Below, piece by piece: positions 53,587 through 62,178 of a DNA stretch of 64,000 nt. The first letter of the stretch is position 1. The number at the start of each line of letters is the position of its first letter. A program made the translations under genes and the position numbers. The notes below the pieces were generated by a model, which did no database searches, was not told the origin of the DNA, and was given only the letters and a program-made list of their open reading frames with translations. The DNA is from Prevotella sp. KH2C16 (lineage in GTDB: Bacteria; Bacteroidota; Bacteroidia; Bacteroidales; Bacteroidaceae), in the NCBI RefSeq assembly GCF_900113305.1, contig NZ_FOOW01000001.1, positions 124,001 through 188,000 on the forward strand, in the 5' to 3' direction.

Positions 53587-54474
53587 TTATGCGGGGTTCA
53601 CCTGAATGTTTACTTGGGTATGCTCGCCGAGCTCTGCCTTCAGCCTCTGCTCGATGCGCTGCGTGTGCACATAGGTATCGGCAAGCGTCAGTCCGGGCGG
53701 CATGGCTATGCACAGGTCTATCGCGATGTCGTTTCCTATCTTGCGAGTCTTGAGCTGCAGCACGCCCGCCACCTGTTCCTCGGCCTCCACTACCCTTCTC
53801 GCTGCCTCTTTCTGTGCCTCCGGAATGGCATGCTCCGTCAGTTCCCCTACGGCCTGACTGACAAGTTTGTAGGCCATGCGGATGATGATGAGCCCCATGA
53901 CGATGGCCGCTATCGGGTCGAGAACGGCCCACCGGGGCCCTAAGAGGATGGCTCCCGCAATGCCGAGCGTGGTGCAGATGGACGACAGGGCGTCGCTGCG
54001 GTGGTGCCACGCATTGGCTATCACGGCGTCGGAATTCCACCGCTCCCCCACCCTGTGCATAAAGCGGAACACCCATTCCTTCATCAGCACGCTCATTATC
54101 GCTACCACGAGGGCTATCAGGCGGGGCTGTCCGAGCGGCCGGCCGGCTATGGCATCCATCACCTTCTCTATCGACTCGTAGCAGATGGCAATGCCTATGC
54201 CAAGGAGAATCAGGCCTATGATGCCCGTGGCCAGCGTCTCATATTTGCCGTATCCATAGTCGTGATTCCTGTCTTTGGGACGGCTTCCGAGCTTCACGAA
54301 CAAGATGACGATGAGGTCGCTCAGGCAGTCGGCCAGGGAATGCACGGCATCGGCTATCATCGCCGACGACTTGCCGAAGAAGCCGGCGACGAACTTCAGC
54401 AGCATGAGCGCTACATTCACGCCGCTTCCTGCTATCGAGACTCTGTAAATATCGGTTTTTCTGTTTCTTGTCAT
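53587..54474 (-). CDS. cation diffusion facilitator family transporter
   Basis: A 295-residue inner-membrane exporter of divalent metals (zinc, iron, manganese type) driven by protons. Six hydrophobic helices lie within residues 10-200. The metal sites show as MIADAVHSLADCLSD in helix 2 and NAWHHRSDALSSICTT in helix 5; the C-terminal cytoplasmic domain (about 205-290) has the usual alpha/beta pattern. Metal preference is not clear. A single-gene unit. Confidence 0.93.
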   Translation of the reverse strand: MTRNRKTDIYRVSIAGSGVNVALMLLKFVAGFFGKSSAMIADAVHSLADCLSDLIVILFVKLGSRPKDRNHDYGYGKYETLATGIIGLILLGIGIAICYESIEKVMDAIAGRPLGQPRLIALVVAIMSVLMKEWVFRFMHRVGERWNSDAVIANAWHHRSDALSSICTTLGIAGAILLGPRWAVLDPIAAIVMGLIIIRMAYKLVSQAVGELTEHAIPEAQKEAARRVVEAEEQVAGVLQLKTRKIGNDIAIDLCIAMPPGLTLADTYVHTQRIEQRLKAELGEHTQVNIQVNPA

Positions 54475-54600
54475 AATCGGTGTCTGCCGGATGGGGAATC
54501 CTTGATTAGAGAGTACAAAATTAATAAATTAATTTGAGACAAAACGCTCCCGCGGGGCATTTTATCATTTCCATACATCCTGTTTCTCAAAATATTTCAC

Positions 54601-54608
54601 TATCTTTG
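54601..54608 (+). promoter_or_regulatory. -7 box of the ychF promoter
   Basis: TATCTTTG followed by CAGC, 29 bases before the ychF ATG. The -33 region has only a weak TTTC. Confidence 0.5.
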
Positions 54609-54637
54609 CAGCCGTATATACAAAATTCAGATTCTAA

Positions 54638-55741
54638 ATGGCATTAAAATGTGGTATCGTGGGACTCCCGAATGTGGGGAAATCCACGCTTTTCAACTGT
54701 CTTTCGAGTGCCAAAGCACAGGCAGCCAACTTTCCTTTCTGCACGATAGAGCCCAACTTAGGCGTCATTACCGTTCCTGACGACCGCCTGACGAAGCTCG
54801 CCGAGATAGTGCACCCGGGCCGGATAGTGCCCGCTACCTGCGAGATCGTCGACATCGCAGGCCTCGTAAAGGGAGCTTCCAAGGGCGAGGGACTGGGCAA
54901 CAAGTTTCTCGGCAACATCCGCGAGTGCGATGCCATCATCCATGTCGTGCGCTGTTTCGACGACGACAATGTGGTGCGTGAGGGCGGCTCTGCCGTCAAT
55001 CCCGTGTCGGACAAGGAAATCATCGATACCGAACTGCAGCTGAAAGACCTCGAGACCATCGAGGGACAGCTGGCCAAGCAGCAGAAGATGGCTGCCGCGG
55101 GCAGCAAGGAGGCCAAGGTGATGGTCAGCGTACTGGAGGCTTTCAAGGCTGCGCTGGAACAGGGTCGGAACGCCCGCAGCGTGGAGTTTGAGAGCAAGGA
55201 GGAGCAGCAGGCCGCCCACGACCTGTTTCTGCTGACCACGAAGCCCGTGCTCTATGTCTGCAATGTGGATGAGGCGAGTGCCAAGATGGGCAACGATTAC
55301 AGTCGCCAAATCGAGCAGATTGCCGCCGAAGAGGGAGCTGAAGCCATGGTGATAGCCGCCAAGACCGAGGAAGACATTGCCTCGCTGGAGACCTATGAGG
55401 ACAAGAAGATGTTCCTCGACGAGCTCGGACTGGAGGAAAGCGGCGTCAACCGCCTCATCAAGAAGGCCTACCATCTGCTCAACTTGCAGACTTTCATCAC
55501 CGCCGGAGAGATGGAGGTGAAGGCCTGGACCTATCACAAGGGCTGGAAGGCACCGCAGTGCGCGGGCGTCATCCATACCGATTTCGAGAAGGGATTCATC
55601 CGTGCCGAGGTCATCAAGTATGCCGACTACCTGCAATACGGTTCCGAAACTGCCGTGCGCGAGGCCGGAAAGCTCCATGTGGAGGGCAAGGACTATGTGG
55701 TGGAAGACGGCGATATCATGCACTTCAGGTTTAATGTTTAG
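54638..55741 (+). CDS. ychF: redox-responsive ATPase YchF (Obg family)
   Basis: A 367-residue P-loop protein. G1 GLPNVGKSTLFN, G3 DIAGLVKGASKGEGLGNKFL, the NVDE motif replacing the usual NKxD (the family's switch from GTP to ATP) and the C-terminal TGS domain (about 280-365, with FITAGEMEVKAWT and DYVVEDGDIMHFRFNV). Universal and linked to ribosomes and stress response. Followed by a large inverted repeat. Confidence 0.96.
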   Translation: MALKCGIVGLPNVGKSTLFNCLSSAKAQAANFPFCTIEPNLGVITVPDDRLTKLAEIVHPGRIVPATCEIVDIAGLVKGASKGEGLGNKFLGNIRECDAIIHVVRCFDDDNVVREGGSAVNPVSDKEIIDTELQLKDLETIEGQLAKQQKMAAAGSKEAKVMVSVLEAFKAALEQGRNARSVEFESKEEQQAAHDLFLLTTKPVLYVCNVDEASAKMGNDYSRQIEQIAAEEGAEAMVIAAKTEEDIASLETYEDKKMFLDELGLEESGVNRLIKKAYHLLNLQTFITAGEMEVKAWTYHKGWKAPQCAGVIHTDFEKGFIRAEVIKYADYLQYGSETAVREAGKLHVEGKDYVVEDGDIMHFRFNV

Positions 55742-55755
55742 GCATAGAAACCCAT

Positions 55756-55857
55756 CCAAGCCTTCCCAAAGGGAAGGATATGAAAAAGAAAACAATACTT
55801 AAAACAGACCGATACCAACTCATGTTATCAAACATCCTTCCCTTTGGGAAGGCTTGG
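55756..55857. repeat. 24-bp perfect inverted repeat with palindromic arms
   Basis: Arms at 55756-55779 and 55834-55857 are exact reverse complements over 24 bp around a 54-base centre. Each arm is itself a palindrome at its core (CTTCCCAAAGGGAAG), so both short hairpins and a long one are possible. It fills most of the ychF-lgt gap. It resembles a miniature mobile or REP-like element; no target duplication was identified. Confidence 0.75.
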
Positions 55858-55875
55858 TTAGGTCCTCAATGAATT

Positions 55876-56733
55876 ATGAATATACTATCTTTCATCCTTT
55901 GGAACCCTGACCCCGTCATCGGGCACTTGGGATTTATCACGCTCAGGTGGTATGCCACCTGCTGGATTATCGGCCTCTTGCTCGGCACGGTGCTCATGCA
56001 CAAGCTCTACAAGCAGCAGAATATCCCCGAAGAAAAGTTCGACCCGCTCTTCTTCTACATATTTTTCGGAGTGCTCATAGGGGCAAGACTGGGACATTGC
56101 CTCTTCTACGACCCGGCCTATTTCCTCGGCTCCTGGGATCATTTCATCGAAATGCTCATCCCCTTCCACCATATGCCCGACGGCTCGTGGAAGCTCACGG
56201 GCTATGAGGGGCTGGCCAGCCACGGCGGCGTCATCGGCATGCTCGTGGCCATCTGGCTGTACTGCCGGTCGACGAAGGTGTCCGGCTGGGTGGTTCTCGA
56301 CAACATGGGCATCTGCTCAGGCATAACGGCTGCCTTCATCCGGCTGGGTAATTTGATGAATTCAGAGATTATCGGCAAGGTTACGGATGTGCCCTGGGCG
56401 TTCATATTCGAGCGTGTGGATCAGAGTCCGCGCCACCCCGGGCAGCTCTATGAGTCGCTCGCCTACCTCTGCTTCTTCCTCCTCATCCTCTTCATCTATA
56501 GGAAGAAAGGGCCTAAGAGCGTGGGAACGGGCTTCTATTTCGGGCTTTGCCTGACCCTCATTTTCACCTTCCGCTTCTTCATCGAGTATACAAAGGAGAT
56601 TCAAGTAGCCTTCGAGGCCGGGCTCCCCATGGACATGGGACAGATCTTGAGCCTGCCACTGATCGCCATCGGCGTGGCCTGTCTGGTAGGCGGAAAATGG
56701 ATGCGGAAACTCGGGGCAAAGCCCAGAGGATAG
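55876..56733 (+). CDS. lgt: prolipoprotein diacylglyceryl transferase
   Basis: A 285-residue inner-membrane enzyme that adds diacylglycerol to the lipobox Cys of preprolipoproteins, the first lipoprotein maturation step. Seven hydrophobic helices; the signature SHGGVIGMLVAIWLYCR and IRLGNLMNSEIIGKVTDVPWAFIF with RHPGQLYESLAYL carry the essential His and Arg residues. It serves the many lipoproteins encoded in this window, including SusD. Confidence 0.95.
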   Translation: MNILSFILWNPDPVIGHLGFITLRWYATCWIIGLLLGTVLMHKLYKQQNIPEEKFDPLFFYIFFGVLIGARLGHCLFYDPAYFLGSWDHFIEMLIPFHHMPDGSWKLTGYEGLASHGGVIGMLVAIWLYCRSTKVSGWVVLDNMGICSGITAAFIRLGNLMNSEIIGKVTDVPWAFIFERVDQSPRHPGQLYESLAYLCFFLLILFIYRKKGPKSVGTGFYFGLCLTLIFTFRFFIEYTKEIQVAFEAGLPMDMGQILSLPLIAIGVACLVGGKWMRKLGAKPRG

Positions 56734-56741
56734 ATAAAAAC

Positions 56742-56814
56742 AAATACTGAAGGGGAAACAGGCAATGGGACATCCTGCAAAGTGGGGTTCCCGCCTATTT
56801 TCCCTTCAGTATTT
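56742..56814. terminator. shared terminator between lgt and mutS
   Basis: AAATACTGAAGGG at 56742-56754 pairs with CCCTTCAGTATTT at 56802-56814, extended by about 4 bp with one mismatch. The right arm lies within the last codons of mutS, so part of the minus-strand signal is coding. Confidence 0.6.
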
Positions 56815-59458
56815 TCTTAATGTCATTCAACTTGTTGAGAGCCTCGACAGGCGTCAGATTGTTCACATCAAGGCTCAATATCTCGTCGCGAATCTGGCTC
56901 AAGACCGGGTCGTCGAGCTGGAAGAAGCTCAGTTGCATGCCCTCCCTACTCTCCTCGAGATGCTTGATGTTCGGCTTGCCGGCACTTCCCACGCTCGCAT
57001 TATCGGCCTCAAGCTGCTTCAGAATTACATTCGCGCGCTTCACGATGCTCTTCGGCATGCCCGCAATATCGGCCACATGGATACCGAAAGAGTGCTCCGA
57101 GCCCCCGCGCTCCAGCTTGCGGAGGAAGATAACCTTGCCGTCTACCTCCTTTACACTTACATTATAATTCTTAATACGCGAGAAATTCTTCTCCATCTCG
57201 TTCAGCTCGTGATAGTGCGTGGCGAAGAGCGTGCGTGCCCGAGCTTTCGGCTGTTCGTGCAGATACTCAACGATAGCCCAGGCAATGCTTATCCCGTCGT
57301 AGGTAGAAGTTCCTCTCCCCAACTCGTCGAAGAGAACCAACGATTTCGGGGTAACATTGTTCAGGATGTTGGAAGCCTCCGTCATCTCGACCATGAAAGT
57401 AGATTCGCCGAGCGAAATATTATCCGACGCCCCCACTCGAGTAAATATTTTGTCCACCAGACCGATTCTCGCGCTCTCTGCGGGCACGAAGCATCCTATC
57501 TGGGCAAGTAGCACGATGAGTGCCGTCTGGCGCAGCAGAGCGCTCTTTCCGGCCATGTTCGGACCGGTAATCATCATAATCTGTTGCTTCTCCGTGTCGA
57601 GATAGATGTCATTGGGCACATACCGCTCTCCTATCGGCAACTGCATCTCGATAACCGGGTGGCGACCCTGCCTGATGTCGATGACCTCGTCATCGCTTTC
57701 TACCACCGGTCTTACATAGCCATTTTCCTCGGCAGTCTTCGCGAAGGAGAGCAGGCAATCGAGGCGCGCCAGTAGGTTGGCGTTGATCTGTATCTGGGGA
57801 ATAAACTCCTGCATGGCGGCTATGAGTTCGCTGAAGAGCTGCGCCTCGAGCGCCAGAATCTTCTCGTCGGCTCCCAGAATCTTCTCTTCATACTCCTTCA
57901 ATTCCTGCGTAATGTAGCGTTCGGCCTGTGCCAGAGTCTGCTTGCGAACCCACTCCTGCGGCACTTTATCCTTGAAAGTGTTGCGCACTTCGAGGTAATA
58001 GCCGAAGACATTGTTATACCCCACCTTCAGGCTTGATATGCCCGTGGCCTCGATTTCGCGCTCCTGAATCTCAAGTAGATAGTCCTTTCCGTTGCGCGAG
58101 ATGCGCCGGAGGTCGTCCAGCTCGCTGCTATAGCCGTCGGCAATCACATCCCCCTTGTTCACCAACTGTGGCGGATCGGGTTGGATTTCCTGCTTTATGC
58201 GCTCCCTCAAAGACTCGCAAAGGTTCATCTGCTCCCCCATTCGCTTCAGCGTTTCATTCTTCGCATACAGGCAGGAGCTCTTGATCGGCTCGATGGCAGC
58301 CAAGGCATTCTTGAGCTGAACCACCTCACGGGGCGACACCCTGCCGACGGCCACCTTCGAGATGATGCGCTCCAGGTCGCCGATACGGTGCAACTGCTCG
58401 TCGATGAGCTGGCGGAACTCGGGCTCCTTAAAGAAGAATTCCACCACATCCAGCCGCTGGTTGACGGGTTTCTCGTCTTTCAGGGGGAACACAATCCAGC
58501 GTTTCAGCAGGCGTCCACCCATCGGCGTGGTGGTCCGGTCTATGACATTGAGCAGCGACGCGCCGTCTTCCTGCATGGGGGCAAGCAGCTCCAGCGAGCG
58601 TATGGTGAAGTTGTCGAGGCGCACATAGCGTTCCTCCTCAATGCGGGAGAGCGTAGTGATATGGTTGATATTCGTGTGCTGGGTAATCTCCAGATACTGC
58701 ATGATGGCCCCTGAGGCGATGATTCCGCTTCTCAGATGTTCCACGCCGAAGCCTTTCAGGTTCTTCGTACCGAAGTGTTTGAGCAGCTTCTGGCGTGCCG
58801 TCTGCTCCGTAAACACCCAGTCGTCGAGCTCAAAGACACAATAGCGAGTACCGAAAAACTTCTCGAACTCTGCCTTCCGGGCGCGGTCATAGAGCACTTC
58901 CTTGGGTCCGAAGTTGCCCAGCAGCTTCTCCACATAGTCGTATGTGCCCTCTCCTACAAGGAATTCGCCCGTGGAAATGTCGAGGAACGACACGCCGCAA
59001 GCCCCTTTTCCAAAGTTCACGGAAGCCAGGAAGTTGTTCTCCTTGTAGTTGAGCACATTGTCGCTCATGGCTACGCCGGGCGTAACGAGCTCTGTGATGC
59101 CCCGCTTCACCATCTTGTCCATCTCCGTGAGACCTTTCTTTCCCTTGATCATCTCACGCTTCTTCTTCGGGTCTTCCAGCTGGTCGCAGATGGCCACGCG
59201 CTTTCCCGCACGGATGAGTTTGGGCAGATAGGTGTCGAGGGCATGATGGGGGAATCCTGCCATTTCGGCTCCCGAGGCGGCTCCGTTGTTCCTTTTCGTG
59301 AGCGTAATGCCAAGTATCCTGGAGGCTTCTACCGCATCTTCGCAGTAGGTCTCATAGAAATCCCCGCAGCGGAAGAGCAGCAAAGCCTCGGGATGCTTGT
59401 TCTTGAAGCTGAAGAACTGCTTCATCATAGGAGTCATTCCCTTGTCGTCTTTTGCCAT
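56795..59458 (-). CDS. mutS: DNA mismatch repair protein MutS
   Basis: An 887-residue mismatch sensor. The mispair-binding Phe-x-Glu lies in RCGDFYETY (Phe34, Glu36); connector, lever and clamp regions follow; the ATPase has Walker [15 protein letters not shown], Walker [17 protein letters not shown] and the closing [11 protein letters not shown]. The ATG at 59456-59458 is chosen over a TTG three bases upstream. MutL is not in this window. Confidence 0.97.
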   Translation of the reverse strand: MAKDDKGMTPMMKQFFSFKNKHPEALLLFRCGDFYETYCEDAVEASRILGITLTKRNNGAASGAEMAGFPHHALDTYLPKLIRAGKRVAICDQLEDPKKKREMIKGKKGLTEMDKMVKRGITELVTPGVAMSDNVLNYKENNFLASVNFGKGACGVSFLDISTGEFLVGEGTYDYVEKLLGNFGPKEVLYDRARKAEFEKFFGTRYCVFELDDWVFTEQTARQKLLKHFGTKNLKGFGVEHLRSGIIASGAIMQYLEITQHTNINHITTLSRIEEERYVRLDNFTIRSLELLAPMQEDGASLLNVIDRTTTPMGGRLLKRWIVFPLKDEKPVNQRLDVVEFFFKEPEFRQLIDEQLHRIGDLERIISKVAVGRVSPREVVQLKNALAAIEPIKSSCLYAKNETLKRMGEQMNLCESLRERIKQEIQPDPPQLVNKGDVIADGYSSELDDLRRISRNGKDYLLEIQEREIEATGISSLKVGYNNVFGYYLEVRNTFKDKVPQEWVRKQTLAQAERYITQELKEYEEKILGADEKILALEAQLFSELIAAMQEFIPQIQINANLLARLDCLLSFAKTAEENGYVRPVVESDDEVIDIRQGRHPVIEMQLPIGERYVPNDIYLDTEKQQIMMITGPNMAGKSALLRQTALIVLLAQIGCFVPAESARIGLVDKIFTRVGASDNISLGESTFMVEMTEASNILNNVTPKSLVLFDELGRGTSTYDGISIAWAIVEYLHEQPKARARTLFATHYHELNEMEKNFSRIKNYNVSVKEVDGKVIFLRKLERGGSEHSFGIHVADIAGMPKSIVKRANVILKQLEADNASVGSAGKPNIKHLEESREGMQLSFFQLDDPVLSQIRDEILSLDVNNLTPVEALNKLNDIKKILKGK

Positions 59459-59479
59459 CAAACTAATCTTTTAGAGCCA

Positions 59480-59511
59480 CAAAGATACTGAATTCCGGCG
59501 GAAAATCCAAA
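59480..59511 (-). promoter_or_regulatory. mutS promoter
   Basis: On the minus strand, TTTG at 59511-59508, a 20-bp spacer and TATCTTTG at 59487-59480. The leader would be about 18-20 bases. Confidence 0.6.
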
Positions 59512-59525
59512 CAGCCCGTGTGATT

Positions 59526-60812
59526 TTATTCCTGATAGGCCGCCAGTTTCTTCAGGTAATAGTCCTTGAAGTCCTGCCAATGATAATAGGGGGCACGGTC
59601 GGTGGAGAAGGGGAGAGTTACCTCGTTCTCGTTGTCGAGCACCTTCACGAGGATGTCGTTGCGGTCGGCCTTGCTGCGATAGAAGATGAACTGCAGGTTG
59701 GCTCCCATCGGCACGATCTTGTAATCGCGGAACCCTGAGCTGGCAAGGGCTTCCAGATTGTCTACTGGCTTGTCCAGTCCGTTGATGCCGAGAAGGCAGG
59801 TGAGCGGATAGACCATGCTGTCGTGCCCGTAGCGGAGCGTCGCTCCCGGATGGTCGAAAGCCATGCAGGAGTCAGCTTCCTCGATGATTCTCCTCAGCAG
59901 GTTGCGCTGCTTGTAGGGTCGCTTGCCGTCCGTCAGCTTGTCAGGGCCGCCATAGAGATACCATTCCGCATTGTCCAGCAGCCAGTGATGGTAGACTTCG
60001 TCCTCGTCGAAGATATCGAAGAGATCGATGTCCTTGCGCAGTTCCAGGCTCTGCATGTTGGAGGCAATGGCAAAGAGCTGGTTCGAAAGCTTCGTCGCGT
60101 TCAGCTCATTCTGCCAGTAATTCTTGTCGTTGAAGAGCAGTTTCATGGTATGTTCGTGGCGGTCGTGCCGCTTGCAGAACTCCTCATAGGCCTTGTCGGC
60201 TCCCCGGCTCTTGGAAAGCGAGTCGAGTTTCTTGTCGCTCATATTCATATAATACATGTCGGCATAGCTCGCATCGTGGCTGATCTGCAGTTCCGGATTC
60301 AACCTCAAGAGAGCCTGAAGGGCGTTCTCCATGCTCAGGATACAGCGGATGACGATGGTGCTGTTGGCCTTGATGTCGGTTTTCCCTGCAAAGACCTCCG
60401 GAAAGTTGCGGTACATACGCGTGGCAATCTCCTGATGTTGCCGTGCTCCGAGCCGGCTCAGCTCGCCATCGCGACCGTTGGCGGCCTTCGTTACGAGAGC
60501 CACCTTGGCGAGCACCTCCTTGCCCTTGGCAGTCAGCTTGCCGGCCTTGTCGGCCCTCTCCAGCGTGGCAAGGGCACCTGCATAGGCCTGCTTGCCGATC
60601 AACCAGCGGGAGCCGTGGCGGCCGTAGTGGCTGATATAAAAGGGTGCATAGCCTTGCGGGGTGGGGGAGTAGACCTGCTGTTTAGGGCCGGGATAGGCCA
60701 GATAGCAGCCTCCCGAGCGCAGCCTGTTCTCCTTGATTTCCTTTTTCGCGTCCTGGGCCTGTGCTCCGCAGGCCACAAGTAATGTGGTCAATAAAACGAT
60801 AAGATGCTTCAT
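59526..60812 (-). CDS. histidine-type (acid) phosphatase, exported
   Basis: A 428-residue exported phosphatase with a signal peptide (about 1-20, ending AQAQ). The active-site motif HYGRHGSRW carries the catalytic His, and the later RYGHDSMVYPL provides the His-Asp proton donor. This is the histidine acid phosphatase/phytase/MINPP branch, which releases phosphate from sugar or inositol phosphates in the periplasm. The upstream frame start is a TTG inside the promoter box, so ATG 60810-60812 is used. Confidence 0.88.
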   Translation of the reverse strand: MKHLIVLLTTLLVACGAQAQDAKKEIKENRLRSGGCYLAYPGPKQQVYSPTPQGYAPFYISHYGRHGSRWLIGKQAYAGALATLERADKAGKLTAKGKEVLAKVALVTKAANGRDGELSRLGARQHQEIATRMYRNFPEVFAGKTDIKANSTIVIRCILSMENALQALLRLNPELQISHDASYADMYYMNMSDKKLDSLSKSRGADKAYEEFCKRHDRHEHTMKLLFNDKNYWQNELNATKLSNQLFAIASNMQSLELRKDIDLFDIFDEDEVYHHWLLDNAEWYLYGGPDKLTDGKRPYKQRNLLRRIIEEADSCMAFDHPGATLRYGHDSMVYPLTCLLGINGLDKPVDNLEALASSGFRDYKIVPMGANLQFIFYRSKADRNDILVKVLDNENEVTLPFSTDRAPYYHWQDFKDYYLKKLAAYQE

Positions 60813-60836
60813 GTCGAAAAGATTATTTGTTTCCAG

Positions 60837-60868
60837 CAAAAGTAATCAAAATATTTGGAATGGACAAA
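60837..60868 (-). promoter_or_regulatory. promoter of the histidine phosphatase gene
   Basis: On the minus strand, TTTG at 60868-60865, 20-bp spacer, TACTTTTG at 60844-60837. Confidence 0.55.
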
Positions 60869-60884
60869 GATTGCCGGCCGAAAA

Positions 60885-60947
60885 GCTAAATGCCGTCTTC
60901 TATGCGACAAATTCGGCGATTTTGTCAGACGGTAAGCGGCCTTTAGC
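60885..60947 (-). repeat. mixed 11-bp-grid array and terminator-like hairpin (array G)
   Basis: Octamers every 11 bp from 60885: GCTAAATG, TCTTCTAT, ACAAATTC, GATTTTGT, ACGGTAAG, CCTTTAGC with spacers ccg, gcg, ggc, cag, cgg. The outer words belong to the TAAAAGG type and the central pair to the ACAAAATC type. The outer words pair (AGCTAAA at 60884-60890 with TTTAGCT at 60942-60948), and on the minus strand the structure runs into TTTT, so it probably ends the C1 peptidase transcript. Confidence 0.8.
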
Positions 60948-60984
60948 TCTTCAAGGAGGCTTGTCTGCCCTGCCAACCGGCGGC

Positions 60985-62019
60985 TCATCGCAGCACTTCT
61001 CGGCTCATGAAGGCAGCAATGGTCTTCTTCCTCACATAGTTGAAAGACAGGTACATAAAGCCACGATACGGGTTGTCGGTGCCCCAGGAGTTCTTCGCGA
61101 TGAAGTATTTATTGCCCTCCCTGTCGTGGGCGATGCCCACCAAGGCCATCGTGTGGTCGTCGGTGGTCTGGATATGGTCGAATGCCGACTGGCGCTCCTC
61201 CTGCGTGCACGGTGTTCTCTCGTTGTCCAGTCGGGCAATTCCCTTGGCAAACGAGAATCCCTCTTCCGATGTATCACCCTCCCAGCAGACGGCATGGCCG
61301 CTGCGCAAGGCTTTCTCCATATAGCCCATCAGGTCGTCGATGGGAAGGTTGAGATAGGTGTCATACATCTTGTTGTCGGGCGTCTCCAGTACAAAAGACT
61401 CTCCGAAAGGATGATGCAAGAAGCTCGTCAATGCCACATACTCACCTTCACGGCACACGCTATGCCCGAATTCGAGCGGGCTATACTGTGCTCCGAGCAT
61501 GAAGACCATGTGCGGCTGATAGTCTATTTCCTGGTCGAGCATATCACCCATGCCGCGGCGGAAATCGCCGAAATCATGAGTTGTCGCCGACAACTGCCGC
61601 AACTTGCGGCACAGGACATTGTAGTTTACGCCTTTCCGTGCATGATAAGAGTCATACGGCATGGCTCCGTAGAGACTAAGCAGACGGAGCGCCGTCGAGC
61701 CCATGCCCCTCAAGTCTATCCCCTGAGACCCGTGCGAGAGATAGCTCTGACAAGCCTGATACTCCAGATACTTACGGGCCAGAAAGTCGATAGACAAGTT
61801 CACGGAGTCGCCCAGACCTATATGTTCACTCTCGATGGTGGCCAGCATGGCGTATATCCAGCACAGCGAACTGCGCCCCTGATTCTTCACGGGCGTGGTC
61901 TTGAGTCTCACCTCATCCACGAAATCAGCTATCCCGCCCGGCATCTTGCCCGACCTCGAGCATCCGGCGAGCAGCAATGTCGCCAGCAACAATGATAGAT
62001 AAATCTGCGATTTCTTCAT
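60985..62019 (-). CDS. C1-family (papain-like) cysteine peptidase lipoprotein
   Basis: A 344-residue lipoprotein with lipobox Cys20 (LLLAGC). Papain-fold catalytic residues are all visible: Gln47 and Cys53 in VKNQGRSSLCWIYA, His289 in DHTMALVGIA, Asn310 in AKNSWG. It resembles the C1B bleomycin hydrolase-like peptidases of Bacteroidota more than papain itself and lacks an obvious propeptide. It probably degrades peptides in the periplasm or on the outer membrane. ATG 62017-62019 is used because the earlier in-frame start is TTG. Confidence 0.88.
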   Translation of the reverse strand: MKKSQIYLSLLLATLLLAGCSRSGKMPGGIADFVDEVRLKTTPVKNQGRSSLCWIYAMLATIESEHIGLGDSVNLSIDFLARKYLEYQACQSYLSHGSQGIDLRGMGSTALRLLSLYGAMPYDSYHARKGVNYNVLCRKLRQLSATTHDFGDFRRGMGDMLDQEIDYQPHMVFMLGAQYSPLEFGHSVCREGEYVALTSFLHHPFGESFVLETPDNKMYDTYLNLPIDDLMGYMEKALRSGHAVCWEGDTSEEGFSFAKGIARLDNERTPCTQEERQSAFDHIQTTDDHTMALVGIAHDREGNKYFIAKNSWGTDNPYRGFMYLSFNYVRKKTIAAFMSREVLR

Positions 62020-62030
62020 AATCAACGGGA

Positions 62031-62038
62031 CAAAGATA
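62031..62038 (-). promoter_or_regulatory. -7 box of the C1 peptidase promoter
   Basis: TATCTTTG on the minus strand, with the ATG only 11 bases downstream of it, giving a leader of about 8 bases. Confidence 0.5.
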
Positions 62039-62166
62039 ACAAAAAAGAAGAAAAACGGAAAGGATAAGGGGATGAAAAGTGAACGGGCATTCCCTCAACA
62101 ATCATGATTTATCTTATAAAAGATAACCTTTTACCTTTTTATAATTCAACTTATTTTGTTTTTTCG

Positions 62167-62174
62167 TACCTTTG
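62167..62174 (+). promoter_or_regulatory. -7 box of the U32 gene promoter
   Basis: TACCTTTG ending four bases before the ATG at 62179. The predicted start of transcription falls on or next to the start codon. No clear -33 element. Confidence 0.5.
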
Positions 62175-62178
62175 CAGC

